A DNA stretch of 64,000 nucleotides, taken from the NCBI RefSeq assembly GCF_012271765.1, contig NZ_VRKO01000011.1, positions 25,646-89,645 of the forward strand. Direction: 5' to 3'. Of this stretch, positions 38,400-47,168 are shown in pieces. The translations under genes were made by a program, and so were the position numbers. The notes under the pieces are model-generated. The model saw only the letters and a program-made list of their open reading frames with translations. It had not been told where the DNA came from and ran no database searches. This stretch comes from Erwinia rhapontici (GTDB lineage: Bacteria; Pseudomonadota; Gammaproteobacteria; Enterobacterales; Enterobacteriaceae). Positions within the stretch are counted from its first letter, which is position 1. Each line of letters starts with the position of its first letter.

Positions 38400-40586
38400 A
38401 TGACTGAATTATCACCTTCTTTTCTGGGGAAAAAAGGGCGCGTACTGTTTTCAATGCTCTTTATCGGGGTGCTGACAACGCCGGTAGCGATGGCAGCAGT
38501 CACGCCAGCCAGCAACGTGAACAAAAGCGATGCCGACAGCAGCAATGATAGCGGCACGCTGACGGTCGAAGCGAAAGTATCCGATGCAGACCAGCCAATG
38601 ACCTCCGGCTATCAGCCGCTGAACTCTTCCACCGCCACGCTGACCAATACCCCGCTGCTGGATATTCCGCAGGTGGTGAACACCGTCAGCGACCGGGTGA
38701 TTGAGGATCAGCACGCTACCACGCTGGATGAAGTGCTGAACAACGTCAGTAACGTGGTTCAGACCAACACCCTCGGCGGCACTCAGGACGCGTTTGTACG
38801 CCGTGGTTTTGGTAGCAACCGTGATGGTTCGGTGATGACCAACGGCCTGAAAACCGTGCTGCCGCGCAGCTTTAACGCTGCGACCGATCGCGTTGAAGTG
38901 CTGAAAGGCCCGGCATCAACGCTGTACGGTATTCTCGATCCCGGCGGCCTGATCAATGTGATAACTAAACGCCCGGAAAAAACCTTCGGTGGCTCGATTC
39001 AGGCCACCTCCACCAGCTTTGGCGGCGGCACTGGCAGCGTGGATGTTACCGGCCCGATTGAAGGCACCAATCTTGCTTACCGCCTGATCGGTTCTTATCA
39101 GCATGAAGATTACTGGCGTAATTTCGGCAAAGAACGCAGCAGCTTTATTGCCCCGTCTCTGACCTGGTTTGGCGATGATGCCACAGTGACCGTTGCTTAC
39201 TCACACCGTAACTACAGCACCCCGTTCGACCGCGGCACCATTTTCGATTTGGATACCGGCCATGCGGTGGATGTGAATCGCGAAACCCGTTTCGATGAAG
39301 CCTATAACATTACCGACGGTGAGTCGGATCTGGCCCAGTTGAATACCGAGTACCGCATCAATAATCAGTGGACGGCGAAGTTCGATTACAGCTTCAGCCA
39401 GGACAAATACAGCGATAATCAGGCACGCGTGATGGCCTATGATTCCGCCACCGGCAACCTGACGCGTCGTGTCGATGCCACCCAGGGATCGACCCAGCGC
39501 CAGCACTCCGCACGTTTCGATCTCCAGGGCGACGTGGTCATCGGCGGTTTCTATAATGAGATCCTGACCGGGCTGTCGTATGAGAACTACGATCTGCTGC
39601 GCACCGATATGATCCGCTGTAAGAACGTGAAAGATTTCAATATTTACACCCCGTCCTACGGCACTACCGGGAAATGCACCACGGTATCGGCCGCCGACAG
39701 CGACCAGCGCATCCAGCAGGTCAGTTACTCCGGCTACGTGCAGGACTCGCTCTACCTGACCGATAAGTGGATTGCGGTCAGCGCCATGCGCTACACCACC
39801 TTTACCGAATATGCCGGTAAAGGCCGCCCGTTCAACGTCAATACTGATAGCCGCGACAGCGCGTGGGTGCCGAAATTTGGTCTGGTGTATAAAGCCACAC
39901 CGAATATCTCGTTCTTCGGTAACGTTTCGCGTTCGTTTATGCCGCAGTATTCGATTGCCAGCTACATCGGTGAGCTGCCGCCGGAAACCGCGACCGCCTA
40001 TGAAGTGGGTGCCAAGTTTGACCTGTTCAGCGGTGTGACCGCTAACGTGACAATGTTCAATATCGATAAGAGCCACGTGCTGTATACCGATACGGTTAAC
40101 GGCGAGAGCGTGGCGAAAACCGCCGGGAAAGTGCGTTCGCGTGGGGTAGAAGTGGATGTGGCGGGTGCGCTGACGCAGAACGTCAACGTCATTGCCAGCT
40201 ACGGTTATACCGATGCCAAGGTGATGGAAGACCCGGATTATCAGGGCAAGATGTTGCCTAACGTGCCGCGTCACACCGGTTCACTGTTCCTGACCTATGA
40301 CTTCCACAACGTGATTGGCGGCAATACGCTGACCGTTGGCGGCGGCGGTCATGCGGTGAGCCGTCGTTCCGGTGACAATGGCGAGGATTACTCGTTACAG
40401 GGCTACGCGGTAGCGGATGCATTCGCGTCTTATAAGATCAAAACGCAGAACCCGGTGACCTTGCAGGTAAACGTGAAGAACCTGTTCGATAAGACGTACT
40501 ATACCTCGTCGATCGCCACCAACAATCTGTCCAACCAGATTGGCGATCCGCGTGAAGTGCAGTTCACCGTGAAGATGGATTTCTGA
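38400..40586 (+). CDS. TonB-dependent ferric-siderophore receptor
   Basis: A 728-residue outer-membrane receptor. A signal peptide ends near AMAA (residue 33), a TonB-box-like TLTVEA follows at about 53, then the plug domain (LDIPQVVNTVSDRVIEDQ, VRRGFGSN, DRVEVLKGPASTLYGILDPGGLINVITKRP) and a beta-barrel ending in VQFTVKMDF with the terminal aromatic residue. Two cysteines (RCKNVKD and TGKCTT) probably close an outer loop. The plug pattern resembles FhuA/FoxA-type hydroxamate receptors. It is divergent from a matching ABC importer and likely Fur-controlled. The siderophore is not identified. Confidence 0.9.
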   Translation: MTELSPSFLGKKGRVLFSMLFIGVLTTPVAMAAVTPASNVNKSDADSSNDSGTLTVEAKVSDADQPMTSGYQPLNSSTATLTNTPLLDIPQVVNTVSDRVIEDQHATTLDEVLNNVSNVVQTNTLGGTQDAFVRRGFGSNRDGSVMTNGLKTVLPRSFNAATDRVEVLKGPASTLYGILDPGGLINVITKRPEKTFGGSIQATSTSFGGGTGSVDVTGPIEGTNLAYRLIGSYQHEDYWRNFGKERSSFIAPSLTWFGDDATVTVAYSHRNYSTPFDRGTIFDLDTGHAVDVNRETRFDEAYNITDGESDLAQLNTEYRINNQWTAKFDYSFSQDKYSDNQARVMAYDSATGNLTRRVDATQGSTQRQHSARFDLQGDVVIGGFYNEILTGLSYENYDLLRTDMIRCKNVKDFNIYTPSYGTTGKCTTVSAADSDQRIQQVSYSGYVQDSLYLTDKWIAVSAMRYTTFTEYAGKGRPFNVNTDSRDSAWVPKFGLVYKATPNISFFGNVSRSFMPQYSIASYIGELPPETATAYEVGAKFDLFSGVTANVTMFNIDKSHVLYTDTVNGESVAKTAGKVRSRGVEVDVAGALTQNVNVIASYGYTDAKVMEDPDYQGKMLPNVPRHTGSLFLTYDFHNVIGGNTLTVGGGGHAVSRRSGDNGEDYSLQGYAVADAFASYKIKTQNPVTLQVNVKNLFDKTYYTSSIATNNLSNQIGDPREVQFTVKMDF

Positions 40587-40613
40587 TAGTCAAATTTGGG
40601 TCAGTTGAAATAC

Positions 40614-40633
40614 GGGTCAGGCATGCCTGACCC
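40614..40633. repeat. REP-like palindrome after the receptor gene
   Basis: GGGTCAGGCATGCCTGACCC followed by CTACG is a perfect palindrome, 28 bases past the receptor stop codon. It may act as an mRNA end structure. Confidence 0.7.
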
Positions 40634-40688
40634 CTACGAAAATCGGGACCACCATGCCCCGCGCGGCAAAACCGCACCATAACCGTAG

Positions 40689-40708
40689 GGGCCGGGCATG
40701 CCCGGCCC
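40689..40708. repeat. Second REP-like palindrome after the receptor gene
   Basis: GGGCCGGGCATGCCCGGCCC preceded by GTAG, a perfect palindrome in the opposite flank orientation to the one at 40614; the pair brackets the gap before the convergent TPR-like gene. Confidence 0.7.
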
Positions 40709-40732
40709 TTGATGGCCCAACAGAATCCGTGT

Positions 40733-41035
40733 TCAAAAACCGTAGCGGATCGCATCCTTACTCTGCTGCATCAACCCGTCGATTTTCTCTGAGTAAAGCT
40801 CCACGCCCTTGCCGTCACCCGCCAGTGAACAGGCGCGACGCTTCGCATTCCAGGCCTTCATCAGCTGGGCCTGGGCAAAACCCGGTTTCCCGTAGCGGGC
40901 CATGCTCTGCTCCCAGCACTGGATGGCACTGTCGCTGTCCTGCTGCGCCATAAACTGCTTACCCAGCTCATTCAGCGCGTCAGCACAGGCTTTAGCCGGC
41001 AGTTCCTGCTGTAAGATCTTCTCAATTGCGTCCAT
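40733..41035 (-). CDS. Small TPR-like protein of unknown function
   Basis: A 100-residue, mostly helical protein with alternating A/L/Q-rich helices (CADALNELGKQFMAQQDSDSAIQCWEQSMARYG) that look like one to two TPR-type repeats, plus three cysteines. I do not recognise a named family. It is the last gene of the PTS operon, 16 bases after the EIIC gene, with AGGAGG upstream, so it likely has a role in this pathway or its regulation. Confidence 0.65.
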   Translation of the reverse strand: MDAIEKILQQELPAKACADALNELGKQFMAQQDSDSAIQCWEQSMARYGKPGFAQAQLMKAWNAKRRACSLAGDGKGVELYSEKIDGLMQQSKDAIRYGF

Positions 41036-41051
41036 AAAACCTCCTGATTCA

Positions 41052-42317
41052 TTAATGGAAGAAGTTAAGGATATGGCCGAATACCAGTCCGACGCCGATC
41101 ACATCCGAGTCGCTAAAGGTCACGTTCTGGAAGCCATACTGGCCGAGCAGCGGCAGTAACAGCGCGGGCAGCAGCGTGATAAACAGCCCATGGAACACGC
41201 CACCAATCACCGCACCGCGCCGTCCACCCACGGCGTTAGCAAAGATCCCGGCGGTGCCCCCGGCAAAGAAGTTGGTCAGCATTCCCGGCAGGATCATCGC
41301 CAGCCCAACCCACGGGAACAGGAACATGCCGATCACCGCACCAATGGTGGTCGAGATAAAACCGATGATCACCGCGTTAGGCGCATAAGGGAACAGCACC
41401 GGGCAGTCGAGTGCCGGAACCGCATCCGGCACGATGCGCAGCGCAATACCGCGAAACGCCGGAACAATTTCTGCCAGCAGCAGGCGTACACCCGCCAGCA
41501 GCACATACACACCGACAACAAACTGGATAGATTGCAGGAAGGCATAGACCAGATAGTTCACACCATTAGAGGAGGCGGCCACCACTTCCGGGCCTGCAGC
41601 AATCGCCGGAATCAAGTAGATCGGGATCATCACCACCATCATCGACAGATAGGTGTCTTGCAGGAAGGACAGCGCCTGCGGCAGCTCCACATCTTCAGTG
41701 CTTTTGCTGACATCGCCGGTCACTTTTGCCACACCCGCCTGCACCATATAGCCGATAGTACAGAAGTGGCCGAGGGCAATATCATCACCGCCGGTGATCT
41801 TACGCACAATCGGCTGGGCAATCGCGGGCATCAATACCGCCATCACCCCGGCAATGCCCCCGCCAAGCAGGATCAGCTCCACGCCGCGCAGCCCGCCCAT
41901 ATAACCAATCACCGAGCAGACGGTCGCCATCCACAGCGATGCCTGCCCGGTGAGGAAGATATATTTGTAGCGCGTCAGACGGGCGATCAGAATATTGACG
42001 ACAAAGGCGACCACCATAATCAGGGCTGTTTCACGCCCGAGGGTTTGCTGGGCGATACCGGCGATGGAACCCACATCGGTCACCACACCGCGCATATTAA
42101 AGCCTTTCTGGAAGATATCGCCGAGGAAGGTTAATGTGGCAACAATAATACTGGCACCCGACAGCAGCACTAAGAAACCCAGTAACGTTTTTAATGTTCC
42201 GGTGATCACCTGGCCCGGGCTTTTTCGCAAAGCAATCAGGCCAATCATGGCAATTAAAGAGATCAGGATAGACGCCTGCCCCAGAACATCATGGACAATA
42301 AAGGTAAGGAAAGACAT
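41052..42317 (-). CDS. PTS EIIC, ascorbate/galactitol (UlaA) type
   Basis: A 421-residue membrane protein read from the ATG at 42317, preceded by AGGGGAG; a longer frame adds 12 residues without a better signal. It belongs to the UlaA/SgaT family by motifs such as FIVHDVLGQASILISLIAMIGLIALRKS, MRGVVTDVGSIAGIAQQTLGRETALIM and DCPVLFPYAPNAVIIGFISTTIGA. About eleven membrane segments are visible. It works with the EIIB and EIIA genes upstream. The substrate is not known; the UlaD/UlaE enzymes expected for ascorbate are absent. Confidence 0.88.
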   Translation of the reverse strand: MSFLTFIVHDVLGQASILISLIAMIGLIALRKSPGQVITGTLKTLLGFLVLLSGASIIVATLTFLGDIFQKGFNMRGVVTDVGSIAGIAQQTLGRETALIMVVAFVVNILIARLTRYKYIFLTGQASLWMATVCSVIGYMGGLRGVELILLGGGIAGVMAVLMPAIAQPIVRKITGGDDIALGHFCTIGYMVQAGVAKVTGDVSKSTEDVELPQALSFLQDTYLSMMVVMIPIYLIPAIAAGPEVVAASSNGVNYLVYAFLQSIQFVVGVYVLLAGVRLLLAEIVPAFRGIALRIVPDAVPALDCPVLFPYAPNAVIIGFISTTIGAVIGMFLFPWVGLAMILPGMLTNFFAGGTAGIFANAVGGRRGAVIGGVFHGLFITLLPALLLPLLGQYGFQNVTFSDSDVIGVGLVFGHILNFFH

Positions 42318-42466
42318 AGAACTCCCCTGTTTACTTTCACATATACCCTTCATACTTCAAACTACAGATGTGTTGGCTCGAATTATTTTGGGTAGATATT
42401 ATTTATGATTTAAGGTGCCGAAGGCGACGTAAACCATTTTGGATTTAATCGGATTTTTAAAAAAAA

Positions 42467-42766
42467 TTAGATAAGATAGCCTTTCTCTTTAAGGATCGGC
42501 TCTAGTTTTAGTTTTATTTCGTTCTTATCCACCAGACGCTTAAGATAAATAATGGTGGAATTGATGGTGTAATGCTGGAACTGCGAACGGAAATTTTCAC
42601 CGGTCATGATAATATCTGCACGCGATGAGGTCGCGCTGGAAATATCACAGTGAGATAAGTCGGCATCCACACCCAGATCTTTCAGTGCCGCTTCAATACT
42701 CATTTCACAGGCAAAACTACTGCCCAGCCCGGCACCGCATACGGCCAGAATAGATAACTTTTTCAT
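42467..42766 (-). CDS. PTS EIIB, ascorbate/galactitol type
   Basis: A 99-residue EIIB protein with the active-site cysteine at residue 10 in LAVCGAGLGSSFACEMS, the UlaB/GatB-type loop. It lies 149 bases upstream of the EIIC gene, a long gap for an operon, and 83 bases after the EIIA gene. It should pass phosphate from the EIIA to the sugar in EIIC. Full length. Confidence 0.88.
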   Translation of the reverse strand: MKKLSILAVCGAGLGSSFACEMSIEAALKDLGVDADLSHCDISSATSSRADIIMTGENFRSQFQHYTINSTIIYLKRLVDKNEIKLKLEPILKEKGYLI

Positions 42767-42849
42767 CAGGCATACCTTAATTAAGTGTCTGTAAGTCCGC
42801 GACCTCTGACTGCGGGTATGATGACGGGCATCCCAGCCCTGACGGCGGT

Positions 42850-43293
42850 TCAGAACTGCTGCAGAATGTTCAGTACCGCTGACTTATCCCGTGCCTGCCT
42901 TAACTGTTCGACCACGCCGTCCTGGCAAAAAAGCTGCGACAGGCTGGCGATCATTTCAATATGCGAGTGGCTATCGATAGCGGCCAGTGCAAATATCACA
43001 TACACCGGATCATTATCTTCACTGCCAAAGTTCACACCCTCAGAAATAATTAATAAGGAGAGTGCCGTATGATTCACCCCTTCCTCTGGCCGGGCGTGGG
43101 GCATCGCAATACCTTCACCCAGAACATAATAGGGACCAATCTGTTCATGCATATCATAAATAGCATTAAGGTATCGGGGTTGTACTGCACCATTATCGAT
43201 CATCGGTTGCAATGCAATCTCAACGGCTTTACGCCAGTTATCCGTATGCGTTAACAGTTTCAGGTTACTGTCATTAATCCAGTCGGTTAACAT
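42850..43293 (-). CDS. PTS EIIA, mannitol/ascorbate type
   Basis: A 147-residue EIIA with the phosphorylated histidine at residue 66 in GIAMPHARPEEGV, the hallmark of the Mtl/Fru/Ula EIIA family. The tail LSQLFCQDGVVEQLRQARDKSAVLNIL is also typical. It heads the EIIA-EIIB-EIIC run on the minus strand, with a 232-base gap to the kinase gene that may hold a second promoter. Confidence 0.88.
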   Translation of the reverse strand: MLTDWINDSNLKLLTHTDNWRKAVEIALQPMIDNGAVQPRYLNAIYDMHEQIGPYYVLGEGIAMPHARPEEGVNHTALSLLIISEGVNFGSEDNDPVYVIFALAAIDSHSHIEMIASLSQLFCQDGVVEQLRQARDKSAVLNILQQF

Positions 43294-43525
43294 ACATCGT
43301 CGCCCTGTTCATTATTCAGCAAGTTAATTCACTATACTTTCCGCAGAATGATAAAAACGTGATCAATATGACTTATTTAATAATAAATTATTAAACATCA
43401 GTTAATTAGATTAATAACCATAGCTTCGCCCTGGTTAATTACACCAGTGGTAACACTCTTTATTTAATACGCCGTAAATATTCAGGATTAATCCTGTTTA
43501 TTTTTGGCAGAGGCGAATAAATTAA

Positions 43526-44107
43526 CTAAGCCTGATTCACGATCTCCTGCGTCCAGCGAATTAACCCATTGAAGTCGATCTCGCTGCGTTGATCGGCAAC
43601 CCATACCGGCCCGAGTTGCATCGGTTCGGCGCGGTCAGCCAGTTGTTGCAGTTCTGCCACGTATTCCGCTCCCGGATGTCCCGGCAACCTTGCGCCCAGC
43701 CTGCTGCTGTAGCGCTGCGCTGCCATCTCACCAGGGATCTGGCACCAGATCTCAGCAATGCGATCAATGCCCGCCGCGTCGATAAACCCTGACAGATCCG
43801 CTTTTGGCTGGAAGCCAAACCACGCATCAACAATAAAGGTGTTACCTGCCGGGGCAGCGGCAATAATCGACCAAATCACCTGATAAGCGGCAATGCCCAG
43901 CTTACGGTTCATCGGGCGGTCAATACCGTCAATCTGACGCATAAACGGCTCTTTAATCTGATCCAGCGTCAGCAGTGGCCAACCGGTCGCCGTCGACAGA
44001 CGGGTGGCGATATGGCTTTTTCCCGATGCGGGTACGCCGTTCACCATCACCAGGCGTTTACCGTGGTTCCGGGGGGCAGAGTGCTGCAAAACGGGCTGCT
44101 CAGGCAT
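43526..44107 (-). CDS. P-loop kinase-like protein of the PTS locus
   Basis: A 193-residue protein from the ATG at 44107, which overlaps the end of the aldolase gene by eight bases. The Walker A motif GVPASGKS is at residues 24-31, followed by an LTLDQIKEPFM region, like small-molecule kinases, zeta-toxin-like and antibiotic phosphotransferase folds. It is likely to phosphorylate a sugar acid or sugar phosphate in the pathway, giving a bisphosphate for the adjacent aldolase. I cannot name the family with certainty. A frame ten codons longer is less likely. Confidence 0.7.
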   Translation of the reverse strand: MPEQPVLQHSAPRNHGKRLVMVNGVPASGKSHIATRLSTATGWPLLTLDQIKEPFMRQIDGIDRPMNRKLGIAAYQVIWSIIAAAPAGNTFIVDAWFGFQPKADLSGFIDAAGIDRIAEIWCQIPGEMAAQRYSSRLGARLPGHPGAEYVAELQQLADRAEPMQLGPVWVADQRSEIDFNGLIRWTQEIVNQA

Positions 44108-45029
44108 GGCTGGTTTTTTCCTCTGTGCTACGGGCATGGAAGTACTTGCCGATCACCGCCTGGATTTCACGCAGGCGTGGGATGGCCAGCGTTTCCAGTT
44201 TTTCGCGGGTGATACGGCGGTCCAGCGAGATGCAGTCTTTCCACAATGCACGCCCGGCAATCACACCGGAAGCGCCGTTGCTCATAGCATCCGCCACCTG
44301 GGTCAGGAAAGTTGTATGATCCACTCCCGCCGAGAGTACGGCCCAGGGCACATCCCCGGCAAGCTCGGTGATATCGGCACAAGCTTTAGCCGATCCAGGA
44401 TACGGGATCTTCAGCACTTTGGCACCCAGCTCCAGTGACAGTTTGGTGCCTTCATAGATCAGTGACGGCACACGGCTTTTATACGCGTCGTCCGTCTCTT
44501 CCGGCAGGGGATAGGTAAGAAACTCCACCACCAGCAGCAGATCTTCGCGGGCAAAGTCTTCGATGCAGTGGCGCAGAATATCGAGGTTATGTTGATTCGC
44601 ATCCGGGCGGTCGGCGCGTAAATAGACCATAATTTTACCGCCGTTAGCGCCCAGCTCGCGCACACGGCGGGCACTGATGCCCTCCACAAGGCGTGAATTG
44701 CGGTAGCCTTCCGGGGTGGTATCAAAACCCGACGCATCCAGGCCAATCAGCAGAGCGGTATCGCGATTGATGATCCCGTGATCCACCAGATCCGGTACAG
44801 CACAGACGGCATCCACCAGCACGCAGGAAGCCTGACTGGCGAGATAGCGGGTGATATCCGCCTTGATACCGCCGAGCTGCTGCTCGGAAATGGCTTTTTG
44901 CTGGTCGGGATCGGCACTTAACAGCGTTCGCATCGCACCGCGCTGGTCGCAGGCAATCACCAGCATCGCGCCGTTGCTGCCGCAAATTTGCTGATAACCG
45001 CGCAGTTCAGAAGTGGACATGTGTGACAT
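44100..45029 (-). CDS. Class I aldolase, tagatose-bisphosphate/LacD-YihT type
   Basis: A 309-residue aldolase of the LacD/YihT family (TIM barrel, Schiff-base). Features are MLVIACDQRGAMRTLL near the N-terminus, VDAVCAVPDLVDHG, KIMVYLRADRPDANQHNLDILRHC and ELGAKVLKIPYPG, where the lysine of VLKIPYPG is the probable Schiff-base residue, and the closing VIAGRALWKDCI. It cleaves a ketose 1,6-bisphosphate, or a sulfofructose/sugar-acid analogue, to three-carbon units. It is the first gene of the minus-strand group and divergent from the SorC-type regulator. Confidence 0.85.
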   Translation of the reverse strand: MSHMSTSELRGYQQICGSNGAMLVIACDQRGAMRTLLSADPDQQKAISEQQLGGIKADITRYLASQASCVLVDAVCAVPDLVDHGIINRDTALLIGLDASGFDTTPEGYRNSRLVEGISARRVRELGANGGKIMVYLRADRPDANQHNLDILRHCIEDFAREDLLLVVEFLTYPLPEETDDAYKSRVPSLIYEGTKLSLELGAKVLKIPYPGSAKACADITELAGDVPWAVLSAGVDHTTFLTQVADAMSNGASGVIAGRALWKDCISLDRRITREKLETLAIPRLREIQAVIGKYFHARSTEEKTSHA

Positions 45030-45175
45030 TAGGGTGAACTCCTATACAGATTACAGGGTAAAAAAGCCGTCGTAGACGACCCGAAAGTTACCTTTAGCCT
45101 GTGTGCACGACGCCGGGCTGTTGCCGGTGAATCTCCAGTCCTGTCAGGGGTTTCAGCCACCTGTGCACGTTGCAA

Positions 45176-45196
45176 TTTTGCTGGTGTTGAGCAATA
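45176..45196. promoter_or_regulatory. Inverted repeat between aldolase and SorC-type regulator genes
   Basis: TTTTGCTGGTGTTGAGCAATA carries TTGCT and AGCAA arms seven bases apart. It is a candidate site for the SorC-type regulator in the 198-base divergent gap, where two copies of GTGCACG also occur. Confidence 0.35.
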
Positions 45197-45227
45197 ATTC
45201 TCCAACCGATGAACTGAGTGTAATACA

Positions 45228-46205
45228 TTGCAGAAAGGAATTACAACCCTGAAAGAGCCACTTTTACAAGATCCCGCCACCACGCGGGCAATGATGCATA
45301 TGGTGGCGAAGCTGCACTATCAGTCCGATATGTCGCAGGTCGATATCGCTAAAAAACTGGGCGTGTCCACCGCCACGATCTCGCGTCTGCTGACCAAAGC
45401 GCGCGCGGCGGGGATTGTGCGAATAGAGGTGATTGAGCTGACGTCCCCTGAGGAGATCACGGCGGATCTGATTGCCCGGCTGGGGTTAAAAACCGCTGCC
45501 GTGGTGGAGTCCCCACCTGCCAATATCCTCAGTGCCCTGAATGCGCCGCTGGCCTCGCTGCTTCAGCAGGCCGACCTGGTCAGTGGTTCGGTCGTGGGCA
45601 TTGGCTGGGGACGGGCGGTACGTGAAGTGACGCTATCCGGCCTGCCGCGCCTGCCGGGGGTGATGACGGTGGCACTCAACGGCGGTATGCAGCAGGCGGC
45701 AGCGCATTTTCAGATTAACGAATTTGTGCGCCAGGCCGCAGAACAGATGGAGGGAACGCCGCATTTCCTGCACGCGCCCTATATCTCGTCGCCGGTGCTG
45801 CGTGATGCATTTCTCTGCGATCCGGGCGTGCAACAAATTACCTCGCTATGGGATAAGCTGGACGTGGCCATCGTGGGCGTCGGCCTGACGCATCATGCGC
45901 CCCACCCCAGCGAAACCAGCACGGCCACCCCTGATGAGCAGGCGCTCAGCCATGCAGCGGGCGATGTTCTGCGCCACTACGTGACCGAACAGGGGGAAGT
46001 GCTGCACTGGGAGGGCGAACAGCGGATGATTGCAGCATCACCAGACCAGCTTCGTCAGACCCCGTTATGCATCGGGGTGGCGGCCACGGCAGAGAAAGCC
46101 GCCGGGATTATTGGTGCCGTACGTTCCGGCATGATCAACGCACTGGTGACCGATATTAAAACAGCTCAGGCCATCCTCGACCGTCTGGTCACCGAGCCGC
46201 AGTAA
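45228..46205 (+). CDS. SorC-family sugar-responsive regulator
   Basis: A roughly 320-residue regulator with an N-terminal helix-turn-helix (KLHYQSDMSQVDIAKKLGVSTATISRLLTKARAAGIVRIEV) and a C-terminal sugar-binding domain (LVSGSVVGIGWGRAVREV, VAIVGVGL, GVAATAEKAAGIIGAVRSGMINALVTD), the SorC/DeoR-like fold. The start is unclear: the frame opens with TTG at 45228, an AAAGGAA lies eight bases before a CTG at 45249, and the first ATG is at 45291. It is divergent from the aldolase-kinase-PTS genes and almost certainly controls them. Confidence 0.85.
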   Translation: MQKGITTLKEPLLQDPATTRAMMHMVAKLHYQSDMSQVDIAKKLGVSTATISRLLTKARAAGIVRIEVIELTSPEEITADLIARLGLKTAAVVESPPANILSALNAPLASLLQQADLVSGSVVGIGWGRAVREVTLSGLPRLPGVMTVALNGGMQQAAAHFQINEFVRQAAEQMEGTPHFLHAPYISSPVLRDAFLCDPGVQQITSLWDKLDVAIVGVGLTHHAPHPSETSTATPDEQALSHAAGDVLRHYVTEQGEVLHWEGEQRMIAASPDQLRQTPLCIGVAATAEKAAGIIGAVRSGMINALVTDIKTAQAILDRLVTEPQ

Positions 46206-46210
46206 ACCAT

Positions 46211-46243
46211 AACTGCCTTTATCCCTGGCGGATAAAGGCAGTT
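46211..46243 (+). terminator. Hairpin after the SorC-type gene
   Basis: AACTGCCTTTATCC-ctggc-GGATAAAGGCAGTT has a perfect 14-base-pair stem just past the stop codon. The T-run is weak, so termination efficiency is uncertain. Confidence 0.6.
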
Positions 46244-46337
46244 CATTCTCTGTAAAAATAACACCTTATAAGAAATAACCTATTACGGATTAATTCTCAT
46301 TCCGTAATATTGATCCAATTTATATTTTAATAGGAAT

Positions 46338-46400
46338 AGTTATCATAATCATTTAAAAAGCAGAACTGTTTATATTCATCATGGAATGATTATCACTTAC
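46338..46400 (+). promoter_or_regulatory. Two Fur-like sites upstream of ftnA
   Basis: The stretches at 46338-46356 (core ATAATCATT) and 46382-46400 (core GATTATCA) each match the 19-base Fur consensus at 12 positions. In E. coli, Fur binds upstream of ftnA and activates it by displacing H-NS; a similar arrangement is inferred here. Confidence 0.45.
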
Positions 46401-46600
46401 CAATCATACTCTTAGGCGATAACAATAAAATTAGCCTATGCTATATAAAACGGTTTTTATTTTATCAATCTGCGTGCATAATGCGCAGAAATCACCTGTT
46501 TTACTCGTTATACTTCACGTTACAGAAACATTCACTCTGTCCCTGTAACATGAATTATTGAGAGTAATAAATCGCAAAATATAATGTTAAAGGAGTCACC

Positions 46601-47110
46601 ATGCTGACTAATGAAATGACCGCTCAGTTGAACGATCAACTGAATCTGGAATTCTATTCTGCCAACCTGTACCTGCAGATGAGCGCATGGTGCAACGACA
46701 AAGGCTTCGAGGGTGCGGCTGCGTTTATGCGTGAGCACTCCACAGAAGAGATGCAGCACATGCAGCGTCTGTTCAACTACCTGAGCGATACGGGCGCGAT
46801 GCCGGTACTGGGCACCATTGAAGCCCCACCGGTCACCTTCAACTCCCTGCACGAAGTGCTGGAGCAGGCTTATCAGCACGAGCAGTTGATCACCGCTAAA
46901 ATCAACGAACTGGCGCACGCAGCCATGACCACCCAGGACTACTCCACCTTTAACTTCCTGCAGTGGTATGTGTCTGAGCAGCACGAAGAAGAGAAGCTGT
47001 TCAAATCTGTACTGGATAAACTGGCACTGGTGGGTAACAGCGGTCAGGCCCTGTTCTTCGTGGATAAAGATTTGCAGAAACTGAGCGAACCTGGTGCACA
47101 CCAGGCGTAA
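46601..47110 (+). CDS. ftnA: Ferritin, non-haem iron storage protein
   Basis: A 169-residue ferritin of the FtnA type. The ferroxidase ligands are within [34 protein letters not shown] and [15 protein letters not shown]. It stores ferric iron in a 24-mer shell in the cytoplasm. AAAGGAG precedes the start and a strong terminator follows. Length and spacing are close to the E. coli protein. Expression is probably linked to iron status through the upstream Fur-like sites. Confidence 0.95.
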   Translation: MLTNEMTAQLNDQLNLEFYSANLYLQMSAWCNDKGFEGAAAFMREHSTEEMQHMQRLFNYLSDTGAMPVLGTIEAPPVTFNSLHEVLEQAYQHEQLITAKINELAHAAMTTQDYSTFNFLQWYVSEQHEEEKLFKSVLDKLALVGNSGQALFFVDKDLQKLSEPGAHQA

Positions 47111-47118
47111 TCGCTGAC

Positions 47119-47153
47119 AAACGTCGCCCCTTTTTCAGGGACGACGTTTTTTT
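47119..47153 (+). terminator. Rho-independent terminator of ftnA
   Basis: AAACGTCGCCCC-tttttca-GGGACGACGTTT pairs with one mismatch and is followed by TTTTCCTTTTC. It lies nine bases past the ftnA stop codon in the convergent gap with the cytochrome gene and may act in both directions. Confidence 0.85.
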
Positions 47154-47168
47154 CCTTTTCTTGCTCTT

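Larger units (their letters stand above)
46206..46600. other. Region upstream of ftnA with Fur-like sites
   Basis: No gene is present in these 395 bases. A perfect hairpin follows the SorC-type gene (46211-46243), and two Fur-like sites lie at 46338-46356 and 46382-46400. The rest is AT-rich, with a TATAAA-like stretch near 46443 and AAAGGAG before the ftnA start. Confidence 0.6.

Noticed and set aside
39201..40274. Long 357-codon open frame opposite the TonB-dependent receptor
   Set aside because: It lies wholly inside the receptor gene on the other strand, has no family resemblance and no start signal; it is a GC-bias shadow.
40733..45029. Ascorbate utilisation (ula) operon
   Set aside because: EIIA/B/C are of that type, but the UlaD/E/F/G enzymes are missing and an aldolase and kinase are present instead.
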